From Alteromonas antoniana (GTDB lineage: Bacteria > Pseudomonadota > Gammaproteobacteria > Enterobacterales > Alteromonadaceae): a stretch of DNA of 64,000 nucleotides. Below, one piece after another: positions 10,214 to 18,656 of this stretch. The notes under the pieces were generated by a model. It made no database searches, was not told the DNA's origin, and worked only from the letters and a program-made list of their open reading frames with translations. The position numbers and the translations under genes were made by a program. The DNA lies in NCBI RefSeq assembly GCF_019249295.1, contig NZ_JAESDH010000005.1, positions 62,001-126,000 of the forward strand. The letters run 5' to 3'. Within the stretch, counting starts at the first letter, position 1, and every line of letters starts with the position of its first letter.

Positions 10214-10239
10214 AAGCGCGGCGATATTTCGCGGCGCTT
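10214..10239 (-). terminator. Terminator of the DUF4168 gene
   Basis: An 11-bp stem with one mismatch (10214-10224 / 10229-10239) and a 4-base loop. Read on the minus strand it is followed by a T run (TTTTTTA). It sits 28 bases after the stop at 10268. Confidence 0.8.
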
Positions 10240-10267
10240 CTTCGGTAGCGTAATTGCGAAAGTACAG

Positions 10268-10690
10268 TTAACTGTCAGCTTTTTGTGCTTGCTGACGTGC
10301 TTCCAGTTCCGCTGAAATTTTCTCGGCTATGCGGCTGCGCAAGGCTTTGTTTTGGTTGGCAGCCAGCGAGATTTCACGGTACTTTTCTACTTCCATGCCG
10401 CTGTCGGCGATAGCGGTTTCCATTTTGCCTCTGGCTTCTTTCTGAAGCTTCAGTGCTTTTTCCTGATCGCCTGCCGACTGGATCTTAGCCTGGTACTCCT
10501 GACCAATAAACTGAACAGACACATAGGCGTCAACAAAGTTTTCAACTTGTTGTTCGGTAACCTGAACCCGTTTGGTGGCCTGCGTATCAGGGGCCGGCAT
10601 CTGAGTATTTTGCTGCTGAGCTAGTGCTGCTCCCGAGGCAAGTCCAGTTGTCAGAACGGCGGTCAGAAGAGTTTGTTTGATAAGCTTCAT
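10268..10690 (-). CDS. Secreted DUF4168-domain protein
   Basis: 140 residues: signal peptide with cleavage near SGAALAQQQ, a short Gln/Pro-rich linker, then a helical domain (VTEQQVENFVDAYVSVQFIG... to the C-terminus) matching DUF4168. The family is found in proteobacteria and cyanobacteria and has no established function; a periplasmic location is expected. AAGGAG precedes the ATG by 6 bases. A terminator-shaped hairpin lies just upstream of its start (10720-10759) and would be in its 5' leader. Confidence 0.85.
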   Translation of the reverse strand: MKLIKQTLLTAVLTTGLASGAALAQQQNTQMPAPDTQATKRVQVTEQQVENFVDAYVSVQFIGQEYQAKIQSAGDQEKALKLQKEARGKMETAIADSGMEVEKYREISLAANQNKALRSRIAEKISAELEARQQAQKADS

Positions 10691-10719
10691 TCGAGCTCCT
10701 TAACATTGTCGTGAATTAC

Positions 10720-10759
10720 AATCGACAGAAAGAAGTGATGCTTCTGCTGTCGATTTTTT
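10720..10759 (+). terminator. Hairpin with T run, oriented away from any known + strand gene
   Basis: Stem AATCGACAG (10720-10728) / CTGTCGATT (10747-10755), an inner stem AGAAG/CTTCT with a 5-base loop, then four further T residues. It is terminator-shaped on the + strand although no + strand gene precedes it; on the minus strand it would be in the leader of the DUF4168 mRNA. Confidence 0.6.
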
Positions 10760-10965
10760 GGCAACTGAATAGGGTCGGGCAATAGTGAGTTCGGAAAGTT
10801 CGGATTTTTTTTGAAAGCATAGTGCGGTTGCGCGTAAATTGAGCAGCTCAACACGATACCATGTTGCCTGTGGTAAGTAATTTGCTGTCATTTTCTGGTG
10901 CTATACGTCAGACGGTAGTGGTGAGCATTGGCTTATAGCCAGAAGAAATAGGGACGTTAGCAAAA

Positions 10966-11006
10966 TTGTCGTCGCGAACCTGATAGGTATCAGGTAGAAT
11001 GCGCGC
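10966..11006 (+). promoter_or_regulatory. rnpB promoter with GC-rich discriminator
   Basis: A -10 hexamer TAGAAT (10995-11000) lies 6-7 bases before the mature 5' end of the RNA, separated by GCGCGCC. A GC-rich discriminator is typical of stringently controlled stable-RNA promoters. The -35 element is weak: TTGTCG at 10966 is too far away (23-base spacer). Confidence 0.6.
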
Positions 11007-11355
<349 letters not shown>

Positions 11356-11470
11356 AAATACTGCTGGCTTGCCAACTCATAAAATCGGTAAGGCCTGCAA
11401 AAGTCTGCTTTATTCAATTTCTTGGCGGTATGCCAGAGAGAGCCTGGACTTATTCGCATTTGAATGAAAT

Positions 11471-11498
11471 ATAAAAAAAGGAGCCGTGCTGGCTCCTT
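11471..11498 (-). terminator. Terminator of the PEP-CTERM gene
   Basis: Stem AAGGAGCC (11478-11485) / GGCTCCTT (11491-11498) with a 5-base loop; read on the minus strand it is followed by seven T residues. Confidence 0.9.
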
Positions 11499-11515
11499 CA
11501 TTGAGTGTGCTTATC

Positions 11516-12229
11516 TTACGATTTTCTGAATTTTCTCATTGTCAGTAAAGCAAGACCAAACAAGCCGATAACAGCGGGTTCCGGAACTTTGGTTCCTTCG
11601 AAAGCAATATTATCTAAGCCGGCATTGTTTCCACGACCTTCATTCAATCCGAAAGCAGTGATACGGAAAGTGTAATCTTCACCGCCCATCAGGTTTGTAC
11701 CAGAAAGTGAAAAGCTAACCTCACGCTCGGGAGCGCCATAACTGCTTTCAGAGTTTCCGAAGATTTGAAGGAAATCTTCAGAAGCTATTACGTTCATATC
11801 GCCATCGAATAATTCGACAGACATGTTCAATAGACGCTGGACACTCTGAATGCTTCCGCTGTTGTTAAAAATCAGCGCGTCGAAGGTAAACGAGTTTGCT
11901 GCAATGTAGGCAAGGGAAGCATCTACGCTGAAAGCGAAGTCAACAAACCATGACCCTTCGTTATGGATATTTCTGTCAACAGCAAAACGGTTGCTCGAAT
12001 CGGTTGTATCGTGAAGAGCAAGAGCGGGTGCGATTGCGTTGATTTCTTCAACTGTTAAATCACCCAGCCCCATCACACCATCCTGATACCAGGTAATATC
12101 GGTCATTTGTGTGCCAGTTACTGTATTACCATCAAGGTTGGAAGAGAACAGGATTGAAGCGTGTGTAGAAGCCGTGAACATCAGCGCTAGTGCTGATAGA
12201 ACGATCCCTTTGCAAATTTTGATTTTCAT
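11516..12229 (-). CDS. PEP-CTERM sorting-domain surface protein
   Basis: 237 residues: signal peptide (cleavage near STHAS), a beta-rich extracellular domain, and a C-terminal tripartite signal VPEPAVIGLFGLALL followed by MRKFRKS. This PEP motif, hydrophobic helix and basic tail are recognised by exosortases, which process such proteins at the envelope. No exosortase gene is in the window. PEP-CTERM proteins usually coexist with exopolysaccharide loci like the one at 45-64 kb. AGGAT lies 8 bases before the ATG. Confidence 0.9.
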   Translation of the reverse strand: MKIKICKGIVLSALALMFTASTHASILFSSNLDGNTVTGTQMTDITWYQDGVMGLGDLTVEEINAIAPALALHDTTDSSNRFAVDRNIHNEGSWFVDFAFSVDASLAYIAANSFTFDALIFNNSGSIQSVQRLLNMSVELFDGDMNVIASEDFLQIFGNSESSYGAPEREVSFSLSGTNLMGGEDYTFRITAFGLNEGRGNNAGLDNIAFEGTKVPEPAVIGLFGLALLTMRKFRKS

Positions 12230-12538
12230 TTATTATCCTAACTACTGATATGCTACTAGTCACTTTCAAGGCATAAAACGTGCCGCAATATTAATTACTA
12301 ATATTTACAGTGTGTTATGGTTGTTTGCATTAGTTTTGATTGCTTGAGTGTAAAAAATCATGACAACAGGAAAGTATATCGGTGGTGCGTATAGTGATGG
12401 TTCAATGCCAGTGGTCCATTAACTGCAACAGCGAACTTAGCTCAGAATGACGAGACTTCTCATTTCCCCCACTTGCGTGTAGGCTTAAAGCGCTCCTGTT
12501 CCAGGGACAGGCACTGTATTAGTTTTCAAGGAGTTTCT
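12230..12538. other. Intergenic region, no gene seen
   Basis: 309 bases between divergent genes, AT-rich near 12285-12355. Both promoters must lie here but no convincing -35/-10 pair stands out. An in-frame extension of the downstream gene to 12473 is open but not needed. Confidence 0.4.
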
Positions 12539-13828
12539 ATGCGTATTACCTCTGTCGCCATTGCTGTTGGCGTTGTTGTGGCTGCTGGTGCAGCGGCCAC
12601 CTGGTACACCAAAAATCAATATAATGAAGCCATCGCTACCCAGCTGGCCAAAGCGACCACCTATTACGATGAGATGGGTATGAAAGTGAGCCGCGATGTG
12701 ACACAGAGCAGCTTCTTTAGTCTTTCAGATAAAATTACGATTACGGCAACGCGAGCCATGTTTGAACAAATGGACACCGGATATATGCCGACTGATCCGT
12801 TTACGTTCAGCATGCTTAGCGATTGCTCTATTCTGCCTTTATATCTTACCTGTGACAGTGTTTTCGAAGCCGGCACCGACGAGCTCTCCTTGATGGTTTC
12901 AGAGATGACCAAAGGGTTTGACTATTCGCTGAAGTCTTCTGTCAATGCATTGACGAGTAGCATTCATTACACGTTCGTGTCTGACGCATTGGTTCGCGAG
13001 GAAGAAGGCGTATCGATAAACATTAAGCCTATGCGCCTGACCAGTGAAAGCGACCTGTCCATGAGTGAAGCGGAACTGGAGGGAAGCTGGGATGGCATGA
13101 CGCTGGAGAAAGCGGCTTCCGAGGAAAAAATCACCCTTGGTACGATGGCGATGAAACTGGACATCGAATACCTCGAAGATCTGCTTTACACCGGTGATAC
13201 TGAGTTATCATTGTCATCGTTTGATCTTAGCAATGCTGCAGGCGGACCCACTCTGGCGGCAGAAAAAATTAATTTCGCGACGAAAACGTGGCAGCGTGAT
13301 GACGGGGCGTTTGGTGTTAATTATAACGTGACCGGCGATAGTATGGTCGCCACCGGTAACATGCCGATGGAACTAAAAGACATGGTGTTAAAATTTCAGC
13401 TTGAAGGGATGAGCCAGGCTGCAATGAAATACCTGGTTGGATACAACAATTCCGCTGCCGATATGCAGAACCCGGAAGCGGTCGCTAAGATGATTGATAT
13501 CCTTGGTGAAAATCCGTTATCCATGACTATTGAAGATATTTCAGCGGTGTATAACGAAGCGGAAATGGAGGTTGATGGGAAGTTTGACCTGCAACGTTTC
13601 GATATGGGAATCTTACAATCTGGTCAGATGCCTGGAATAGTCAGCGGTACGCTGAATATTGAACTGGATGAAAAAGCGCCGCAAGTTCTGCCGAACCTTG
13701 CCCCCATGCTGAATCAATATGTACAGATGCAGATGGTGGATGTAGACGAAGAAGGCGATTACTCCTCCACAATCACGATAAAAGATCGCAAAGTTACTGC
13801 TAACGGCCAGTTGGTCACCGAGCTGTAA
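12539..13828 (+). CDS. DUF945 (YdgA-type) family protein
   Basis: 429 residues: an N-terminal signal/anchor (MRITSVAIAVGVVVAAGAAA), then a long beta-rich domain resembling DUF945/YdgA, a family of inner-membrane-anchored periplasmic proteins of unknown function. The frame is open from 12473, but the ATG at 12539 has a strong AAGGAG (12528-12533) and places the hydrophobic helix at the start. It is convergent with the gene ending at 13880. Confidence 0.8.
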   Translation: MRITSVAIAVGVVVAAGAAATWYTKNQYNEAIATQLAKATTYYDEMGMKVSRDVTQSSFFSLSDKITITATRAMFEQMDTGYMPTDPFTFSMLSDCSILPLYLTCDSVFEAGTDELSLMVSEMTKGFDYSLKSSVNALTSSIHYTFVSDALVREEEGVSINIKPMRLTSESDLSMSEAELEGSWDGMTLEKAASEEKITLGTMAMKLDIEYLEDLLYTGDTELSLSSFDLSNAAGGPTLAAEKINFATKTWQRDDGAFGVNYNVTGDSMVATGNMPMELKDMVLKFQLEGMSQAAMKYLVGYNNSAADMQNPEAVAKMIDILGENPLSMTIEDISAVYNEAEMEVDGKFDLQRFDMGILQSGQMPGIVSGTLNIELDEKAPQVLPNLAPMLNQYVQMQMVDVDEEGDYSSTITIKDRKVTANGQLVTEL

Positions 13829-13837
13829 TTTCCGCCC

Positions 13838-13862
13838 GCACCACGGCGTCTGTCCGTGGTGC
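13838..13862. terminator. Hairpin between convergent genes
   Basis: Perfect 9-bp stem GCACCACGG (13838-13846) / CCGTGGTGC (13854-13862) with a 7-base loop. It lies 10-34 bases after the DUF945 stop and just past the end of the minus-strand ligase gene. There is no strong T run, so termination efficiency is uncertain. Confidence 0.55.
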
Positions 13863-13879
13863 GCATGTCTCGTTTTACA

Positions 13880-15325
13880 TCAGCGCTGTCTGGCCTGCTC
13901 TGCTTCATCGCCCTCACTCTGCGTACGGCTTGACTGTGAGGTCTCCCTGAAATAACAACCCAGCACACAAATAATAATAAAAAAGACGGGTAGCCAGAGG
14001 GTAGACAGATTCACGTCGATAGCAGACTGAATCAACATTGTCAGCACACTGCAGCGACACGCCAGCAGGTACGGAGATGCGCCAGCGTTGCTGCGTTTAA
14101 ACACGCTGCTGAGTAATGCGCCGATAAAAAGTACAGTCAGTCCTGTGCCGATAATACCCTGAGTTGCAAGCGTTTCCAGATAGTCATTATGAGCACGTTG
14201 AGACATGCCACTGTTTCCCAGCGAAGCGGGTTTATAATTGTGTTGGACGTAGGGGTAAGTGCCAGCGCCAGTGCCGGTAAGCGGAAAGTCAGCAATAACA
14301 TGCATTGCGGTTTCGCGAAGCTGCTGCCTGCCATTGTCCTCAAACTCGTAGTTGGTGAAACGTTCAAAAGCGGATGACTGTAAGAACAATAACGCCCCGA
14401 CGATTACTGCAAGGCTGCCCGCAATAAGCACACGAGGGCGCATCAGTGCACGTCGCCGGTCTGCCTGAAGCAGCACATAACTTCCAAAAACCAACAGTAA
14501 ACTTAATGACAGCGACAACACTGCCCCGCGAGACGCAGTATTGAGTAGCGTGATGTACAGTAATCCCGTTAGCGTGACAACCGTTGCCAACTTTAAAAAT
14601 GACAGGCTGAACAGCCAGTGGGTAACTGCGACGTTTCGCAGGCGTATGGACTGATATATCGACATACACCAGCCCGTTCCAAGAGCGACAGACATCGCGA
14701 GATAAACTGCATACTGGTTTTTGTAACTGTAGGTCCCGCGGATCCCCTCCTGCCAGGGATAATCCCAGGGTGGGATAGCCGGAACGATATCGAAACGGCC
14801 CTCTGTTGCAAAATTAAGCAGGCTGTAAATACTGGTGGCTGCTGCGGTGAGCACCATGACAATAATGAGGAGCTGGGCTGCCTGCCTGAATTGGCAAAGG
14901 CGATATACAAGAGGAATAAGCGCTACCAGTGCGGCAAATTTTATCACTTCGGTAAGCGTCGCAAACCGATAGAGGCTCAACGCTGGCGACTCGCTCATCA
15001 GCGGGTGGGTGTACCAGGAAAAGGCCGATGGGCTCAACAATTTGAGTAAACTCAGTGGCATCGGGATAAGGTACAGTACGTGATAACAAATCCAGATGAC
15101 GCCAAATATCACACTGAATCTGACAGCAGAATGACGTACTTTGTCGCGGGAGTGGCTCAGCAACAGCATCGAAAAACTCAGAAAAATCAGAGCAGCGGCG
15201 AACATTTGCTCCCATAACAGCTCAGCACCGTGTAGCCATGGTATGACAACCAGCATCGCACAAAGCAGAACTGCCGCTGTTTTTGTCGGTAAATCAGCGG
15301 CTCTTAGGGCTAACATATATGGCAT
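13880..15325 (-). CDS. O-antigen ligase / polymerase-like membrane protein
   Basis: 481 residues with about 11-12 predicted membrane helices and a large periplasmic loop in the second half (about residues 310-385) containing NGRQQLRETAMHVIADFPLTG and the MSQRAHNDYLETLATQG motif typical of the Wzy_C/O-antigen ligase superfamily. Such proteins polymerise or ligate undecaprenyl-linked glycans at the periplasmic face. It overlaps the upstream VpsP-type gene by 32 bases, so the two are one operon. It lies 30 kb from the main polysaccharide locus, which has its own family member at 54.2 kb. Confidence 0.85.
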   Translation of the reverse strand: MPYMLALRAADLPTKTAAVLLCAMLVVIPWLHGAELLWEQMFAAALIFLSFSMLLLSHSRDKVRHSAVRFSVIFGVIWICYHVLYLIPMPLSLLKLLSPSAFSWYTHPLMSESPALSLYRFATLTEVIKFAALVALIPLVYRLCQFRQAAQLLIIVMVLTAAATSIYSLLNFATEGRFDIVPAIPPWDYPWQEGIRGTYSYKNQYAVYLAMSVALGTGWCMSIYQSIRLRNVAVTHWLFSLSFLKLATVVTLTGLLYITLLNTASRGAVLSLSLSLLLVFGSYVLLQADRRRALMRPRVLIAGSLAVIVGALLFLQSSAFERFTNYEFEDNGRQQLRETAMHVIADFPLTGTGAGTYPYVQHNYKPASLGNSGMSQRAHNDYLETLATQGIIGTGLTVLFIGALLSSVFKRSNAGASPYLLACRCSVLTMLIQSAIDVNLSTLWLPVFFIIICVLGCYFRETSQSSRTQSEGDEAEQARQR

Positions 15326-16103
15326 GCAAGGTTCTCAGCAAATAGGACGTGTCCCGGTTAGGAGAAAATTGGGTAAACGGTAGGAAGCGCTGATGGGTGT
15401 ACATTGCATCAAGAATACGATGTCGGCTTTCCTGCTCAGACAGCATACTTTTTATCATCGGACCGCTAAGCGCCTGTAAGTCATCTGGCAAGTAATGCCA
15501 GTCAGCCACAACAACGGGTCCTAACAGCCACTGGTTGGTTTTTTCAAGTGCGCCGTTATGTAGCGCCAGACGAAGCGCAGGCAAGCGTTCCTCCAGCGGT
15601 AATCCTGATTGCGACTCAAGCCAGACCGTCATGCCAATGGCGGGATAATGCGTAGGCTGTTGCATTCTGACTTGTTCTAACTGATGTCTGGCTGCACTTA
15701 AAAAATCCGGCCGCGCACTATTGGCATCTATTCCCGCTTTGGCTCTGATCAGATACAGCTTGGCCAACAGTAACCGCGGTTGCGCGTAGTCGGGGAGTAG
15801 TGAGCTCAGTGTTTCTAAACGTGTCTGTATGGTGTTAAGGGTCTGTGAGGAGGCAGGGAGTCGATTAAAAAAAATCCTATCGACCTCATTTTGTAGCGCC
15901 CTCGTGTTGAATGACGCCACGCCGATTAGCACCGTCAGCCCTAAAACACAAAGCACCAGCGCACACAGCAGGTTTCGACTGTGGAAAAACGATCCGGCTA
16001 CTGGTGACTGCCGGCTGTCGGCATCCTTTGTGGGCTGATATTGAAACGCGTGTTGGGGCATTGGCGATTTTATTAGTGGATGGCAGGTGCCATCGTCGTT
16101 CAT
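15294..16103 (-). CDS. VpsP-family polysaccharide biosynthesis protein
   Basis: 269 residues: a cytoplasmic N-terminus of about 45 residues, one membrane helix (LLCALVLCVLGLTVLIGVAS) and a helical periplasmic domain (LPDYAQPRLLLAKLYLIRAK looks like a TPR-type helix pair). The layout and its pairing with a ligase-like gene match VpsP-type proteins of Vibrio-like exopolysaccharide loci, whose exact role is unknown. No ribosome site is evident for ATG 16103; ATG 16061 is an alternative. Confidence 0.7.
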   Translation of the reverse strand: MNDDGTCHPLIKSPMPQHAFQYQPTKDADSRQSPVAGSFFHSRNLLCALVLCVLGLTVLIGVASFNTRALQNEVDRIFFNRLPASSQTLNTIQTRLETLSSLLPDYAQPRLLLAKLYLIRAKAGIDANSARPDFLSAARHQLEQVRMQQPTHYPAIGMTVWLESQSGLPLEERLPALRLALHNGALEKTNQWLLGPVVVADWHYLPDDLQALSGPMIKSMLSEQESRHRILDAMYTHQRFLPFTQFSPNRDTSYLLRTLHAIYVSPKSR

Positions 16104-16617
16104 ATAAGCATACTAATGCGATGCGAAATTCTTGCCAGTATTTATTTACGCGCACTGCCTCTAAGCCATGGCCGCCGTTACGGTGTTGTGGAGGTACGCA
16201 AGACACAAGCAGTTGCGAGAGGATGGAAATTCGGTGTGTAGCATAAAGTCACTGGCCGCATTAACTTTCAGGGGGTGAGCTCACGCGGTCCGTCCTGAGA
16301 AGGTAACCAGTTTATGTTAGCCACGCACAGTGAACGCACACAACCCTGACTCTATTTTTATTCTACTGCGCTTTGAATATATCATCATGCGCATGGTGAA
16401 AGCTTGTTGAATACCGGTGAGCGGGTAAAATTTACACAATGATGCGTGTTGCAGGTAGGTCCGGTCTTCTCAGGTTGCGCGACGCAAAATCATGGCTTGA
16501 ATGTATTACCTTGATGCGTGAGATGTTTCCATATTCGTTTTTTATGCGCTTTAACCTTGCACTTATCGCGCATGAGCCGTAGCGTTAGAGTATCGACACG
16601 TTTTAAAGGCTTGCAGG
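16104..16617. other. 514-base intergenic region, no gene seen
   Basis: Divergent promoters for the VpsP-type operon and the exonuclease-racemase pair should be here. I found no coding frame with family features on either strand, no strong hairpin and no clear promoter pair. I looked for a GEMM c-di-GMP riboswitch and did not find its conserved blocks. Confidence 0.45.
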
Positions 16618-17151
16618 TTGCCAACCTTTTTAGACCCCCCCACAATACTGGATGTTGAAGCCAGCGGCTTTGGTTCGAATAGCTACCCGATTGAAATCGG
16701 TGTGGCCCGGTCTGATGGTGCGCGCTTTTGTCGCCTGATTCGTCCATTTTCGTCATGGTCGCACTGGGATGATTCCGCTGAGCAGCTTCACGGTATCAGT
16801 CGTAAGCTGCTTGCTGAATACGGCGCCGATCCGGTGCTGGTATGCCGTGAGCTTAATACCTTTATGGGGGACAGAACCGCCTATTCAGATGGCTGGGTAG
16901 TCGATCATCCCTGGTTGATTAAGCTCTTCGCAGAAGCGGGTGTCCGTATGACCTTCAGGCTGTCTGCACTGGAGTATGTGTTAAACGAGTACCAGATGCA
17001 TTCCTGGCATGACGTTAAACAGCGTATTCATATTCCGGAGTGCGATGCCCGGCATCGTGCGAGTGTTGATGCAGAACTGATCCAGAAAACCTTTATGGCA
17101 ACGCGTGAGGCGAGTGATATCGCAAAGCAGTCACAGGCAGGTGCGGGATGA
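16618..17151 (+). CDS. DEDD-type 3'-5' exonuclease-fold protein
   Basis: 177 residues. The three exonuclease motifs are visible: ExoI ILDVEASGFG, ExoII YSDGWVVDHPWL and ExoIII HRASVDAEL, i.e. a DEDDh (RNase T/DnaQ-like) active site. The substrate is unknown. The start is TTG at 16618 with AAAGG 8 bases upstream; no ATG or GTG lies ahead of ExoI in this frame. It overlaps the racemase gene by 4 bases (ATGA), so they are co-translated. Confidence 0.8.
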   Translation: MPTFLDPPTILDVEASGFGSNSYPIEIGVARSDGARFCRLIRPFSSWSHWDDSAEQLHGISRKLLAEYGADPVLVCRELNTFMGDRTAYSDGWVVDHPWLIKLFAEAGVRMTFRLSALEYVLNEYQMHSWHDVKQRIHIPECDARHRASVDAELIQKTFMATREASDIAKQSQAGAG

Positions 17152-17852
17152 GCAACAACCCGGTTCGCATTGGCATCATCGGTGGGATGAGCTGGCAGTC
17201 GACGCAAAGCTATTATCAACAGATTAATCAGCAGGTAGCCCATCGCCTGGGCGGACTGCACAGCGCAGACTTGCTTATTCACAGTGTAGATTTCGAGCAA
17301 ATCAGTCAGTGGCAACATGATAATAACTGGGGCGCACTCACCGAGGCGCTTTGTCATAGCGCCAGCCTGCTCTGTCAGGGCGGCGCGCAGGCGATTGTTA
17401 TTGCGACAAACACCATGCATAAAGTGGCGGGCGAAGTTGCCCTCACTATACCAGTACCGCTTATTCATATCGCGGATGCGACGGCAAAGCGCTGTCACCA
17501 TGTTGGTGCACTAAAAGTCGGATTGCTGGGTACGCGTTTTACTATGGAGCAAGCGTTTTACCGTGATCGGCTTGCCGCTCACCAGCTTGACGTTGTGGTA
17601 CCGGATGAACCCGACAGAGAGGTGGTTCACAGTATTATTTATGAAGAACTGTGCAAAGGCATAATCAATAACGCATCTCAGCAGCGCTATCTGGAAATCA
17701 TCCAAAAGCTTCGGGCCCGCGGCGCCGAAGCCATTGTGTTAGGGTGTACTGAAATTGGATTGCTGGTTAAGCAGGAAAACTCGCCGATACCGCTGATAGA
17801 CACCACTGCCGAGCACGTTGCGGCAATTGTGGACAGAATTTGTCAGAAGTAA
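17148..17852 (+). CDS. Aspartate/glutamate racemase family protein, YgeA-like
   Basis: 234 residues with the Asp/Glu racemase fold: N-terminal IGIIGGMSWQSTQSYY, central ATNTMHK, then LLGTRFTMEQAFY and a second active-site block VLGCTEIGLL. In two-cysteine racemases the first block is CNT; here it is TNT, as in E. coli YgeA, leaving Thr plus the C-terminal Cys as the likely catalytic pair. YgeA-type enzymes racemise amino acids with biased direction. Cofactor-independent, cytoplasmic. Its last 10 bases overlap the convergent gene. Confidence 0.85.
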   Translation: MSNNPVRIGIIGGMSWQSTQSYYQQINQQVAHRLGGLHSADLLIHSVDFEQISQWQHDNNWGALTEALCHSASLLCQGGAQAIVIATNTMHKVAGEVALTIPVPLIHIADATAKRCHHVGALKVGLLGTRFTMEQAFYRDRLAAHQLDVVVPDEPDREVVHSIIYEELCKGIINNASQQRYLEIIQKLRARGAEAIVLGCTEIGLLVKQENSPIPLIDTTAEHVAAIVDRICQK

Positions 17853-18343
17853 TAGTGAACCCCTAAGTTCAGTGAATTCACATCGGTTTCACCCACTTCA
17901 CGGTACTCATACTCCACGGCCATATTCAGGCTATCAACTTCTCCGATGAACCAGCCTACGCTGGCAGCTACACCAGCATTGCCCGGTAACACCAGCCAGT
18001 CCAGCGATCGGGTATAAAAGTCATTACTGGCCTGAACGCTCGCAAAAATCCGCTGACCGGATGACGCTGAGATAGTTCTGCTTGCAGACAAACGTATAGA
18101 ATCGATAGGGGAGTGCTGAGAGATATTGTCAATCCAAACTGAATTATGCGGAACGGCACGATCATGACGAACATCAAATGACCATTTAGGTAACAGCGCG
18201 CTTCTGAAACTGATTGCAGACGGTTGTGGCGTGGAAAGCAAGGGAAGCCGAGCTTCAGGCACAGCAACACCGGGTGCATTGTCGGCCATAACCGGACCAG
18301 AAAATAAAACAGCAAAAGCAAGCAACCGCCACGGATTGTCCAT
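17843..18343 (-). CDS. Small outer-membrane beta-barrel-like protein
   Basis: 166 residues from the ATG at 18343: signal peptide MDNPWRLLAFAVLFSGPVMA, then alternating amphipathic beta strands (SFDVRHDRAV, IRLSASRTIS, RIFASVQASNDFY) and a C-terminal LNLGVHYYF ending in Phe, the usual outer-membrane insertion signal. An upstream in-frame ATG at 18415 would add 24 polar residues before the signal peptide and is less likely. Function unknown. Confidence 0.7.
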   Translation of the reverse strand: MDNPWRLLAFAVLFSGPVMADNAPGVAVPEARLPLLSTPQPSAISFRSALLPKWSFDVRHDRAVPHNSVWIDNISQHSPIDSIRLSASRTISASSGQRIFASVQASNDFYTRSLDWLVLPGNAGVAASVGWFIGEVDSLNMAVEYEYREVGETDVNSLNLGVHYYF

Positions 18344-18656
18344 GTGATGGGTTCCAGTTTGAGTGTTATCGCTACCTGATAGAACGCTGTGCTTATTGTT
18401 GTCGCTTCGCCTCACTACCGCTCTCTTTTAAGGCGTTATCGAAGCCACGGACAGTCGTTTTTCAAAGGCATGTTTTTACATTGTAGACTCGTGTACGCCA
18501 CATTTGAAATTATGGATGAGTCTTTTTTGATTAGTTTACACTCACTTATAGCGCTAAAAGTTATAAGTATTGAAGAAGGTGGTATATAGAGGGGCGATGC
18601 GCCTGCGTTGTTGTTTCCGCCATTGCCGACGGTAACAACAACGCGACGATCATCGT
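18344..18656. other. Intergenic region downstream of metK
   Basis: 313 bases. It contains an inverted repeat GTTGTTGTTTCCG (18607-18619) / CGGTAACAACAAC (18630-18642) with one mismatch, 14-50 bases past the metK stop. No T run follows on the minus strand, so it is an mRNA 3' hairpin rather than a clear intrinsic terminator. No gene seen. Confidence 0.5.

Noticed and set aside
10021-10248. 75-codon + strand frame
   Set aside because: It runs through the terminator of the DUF4168 gene and has no supporting features.
16201-16520. Possible c-di-GMP (GEMM) riboswitch, from a GACGCAAAA segment near 16480
   Set aside because: The other conserved blocks (CACGCACAGGGCAAACC and the tetraloop receptor) are missing and no P1 pairing could be found.
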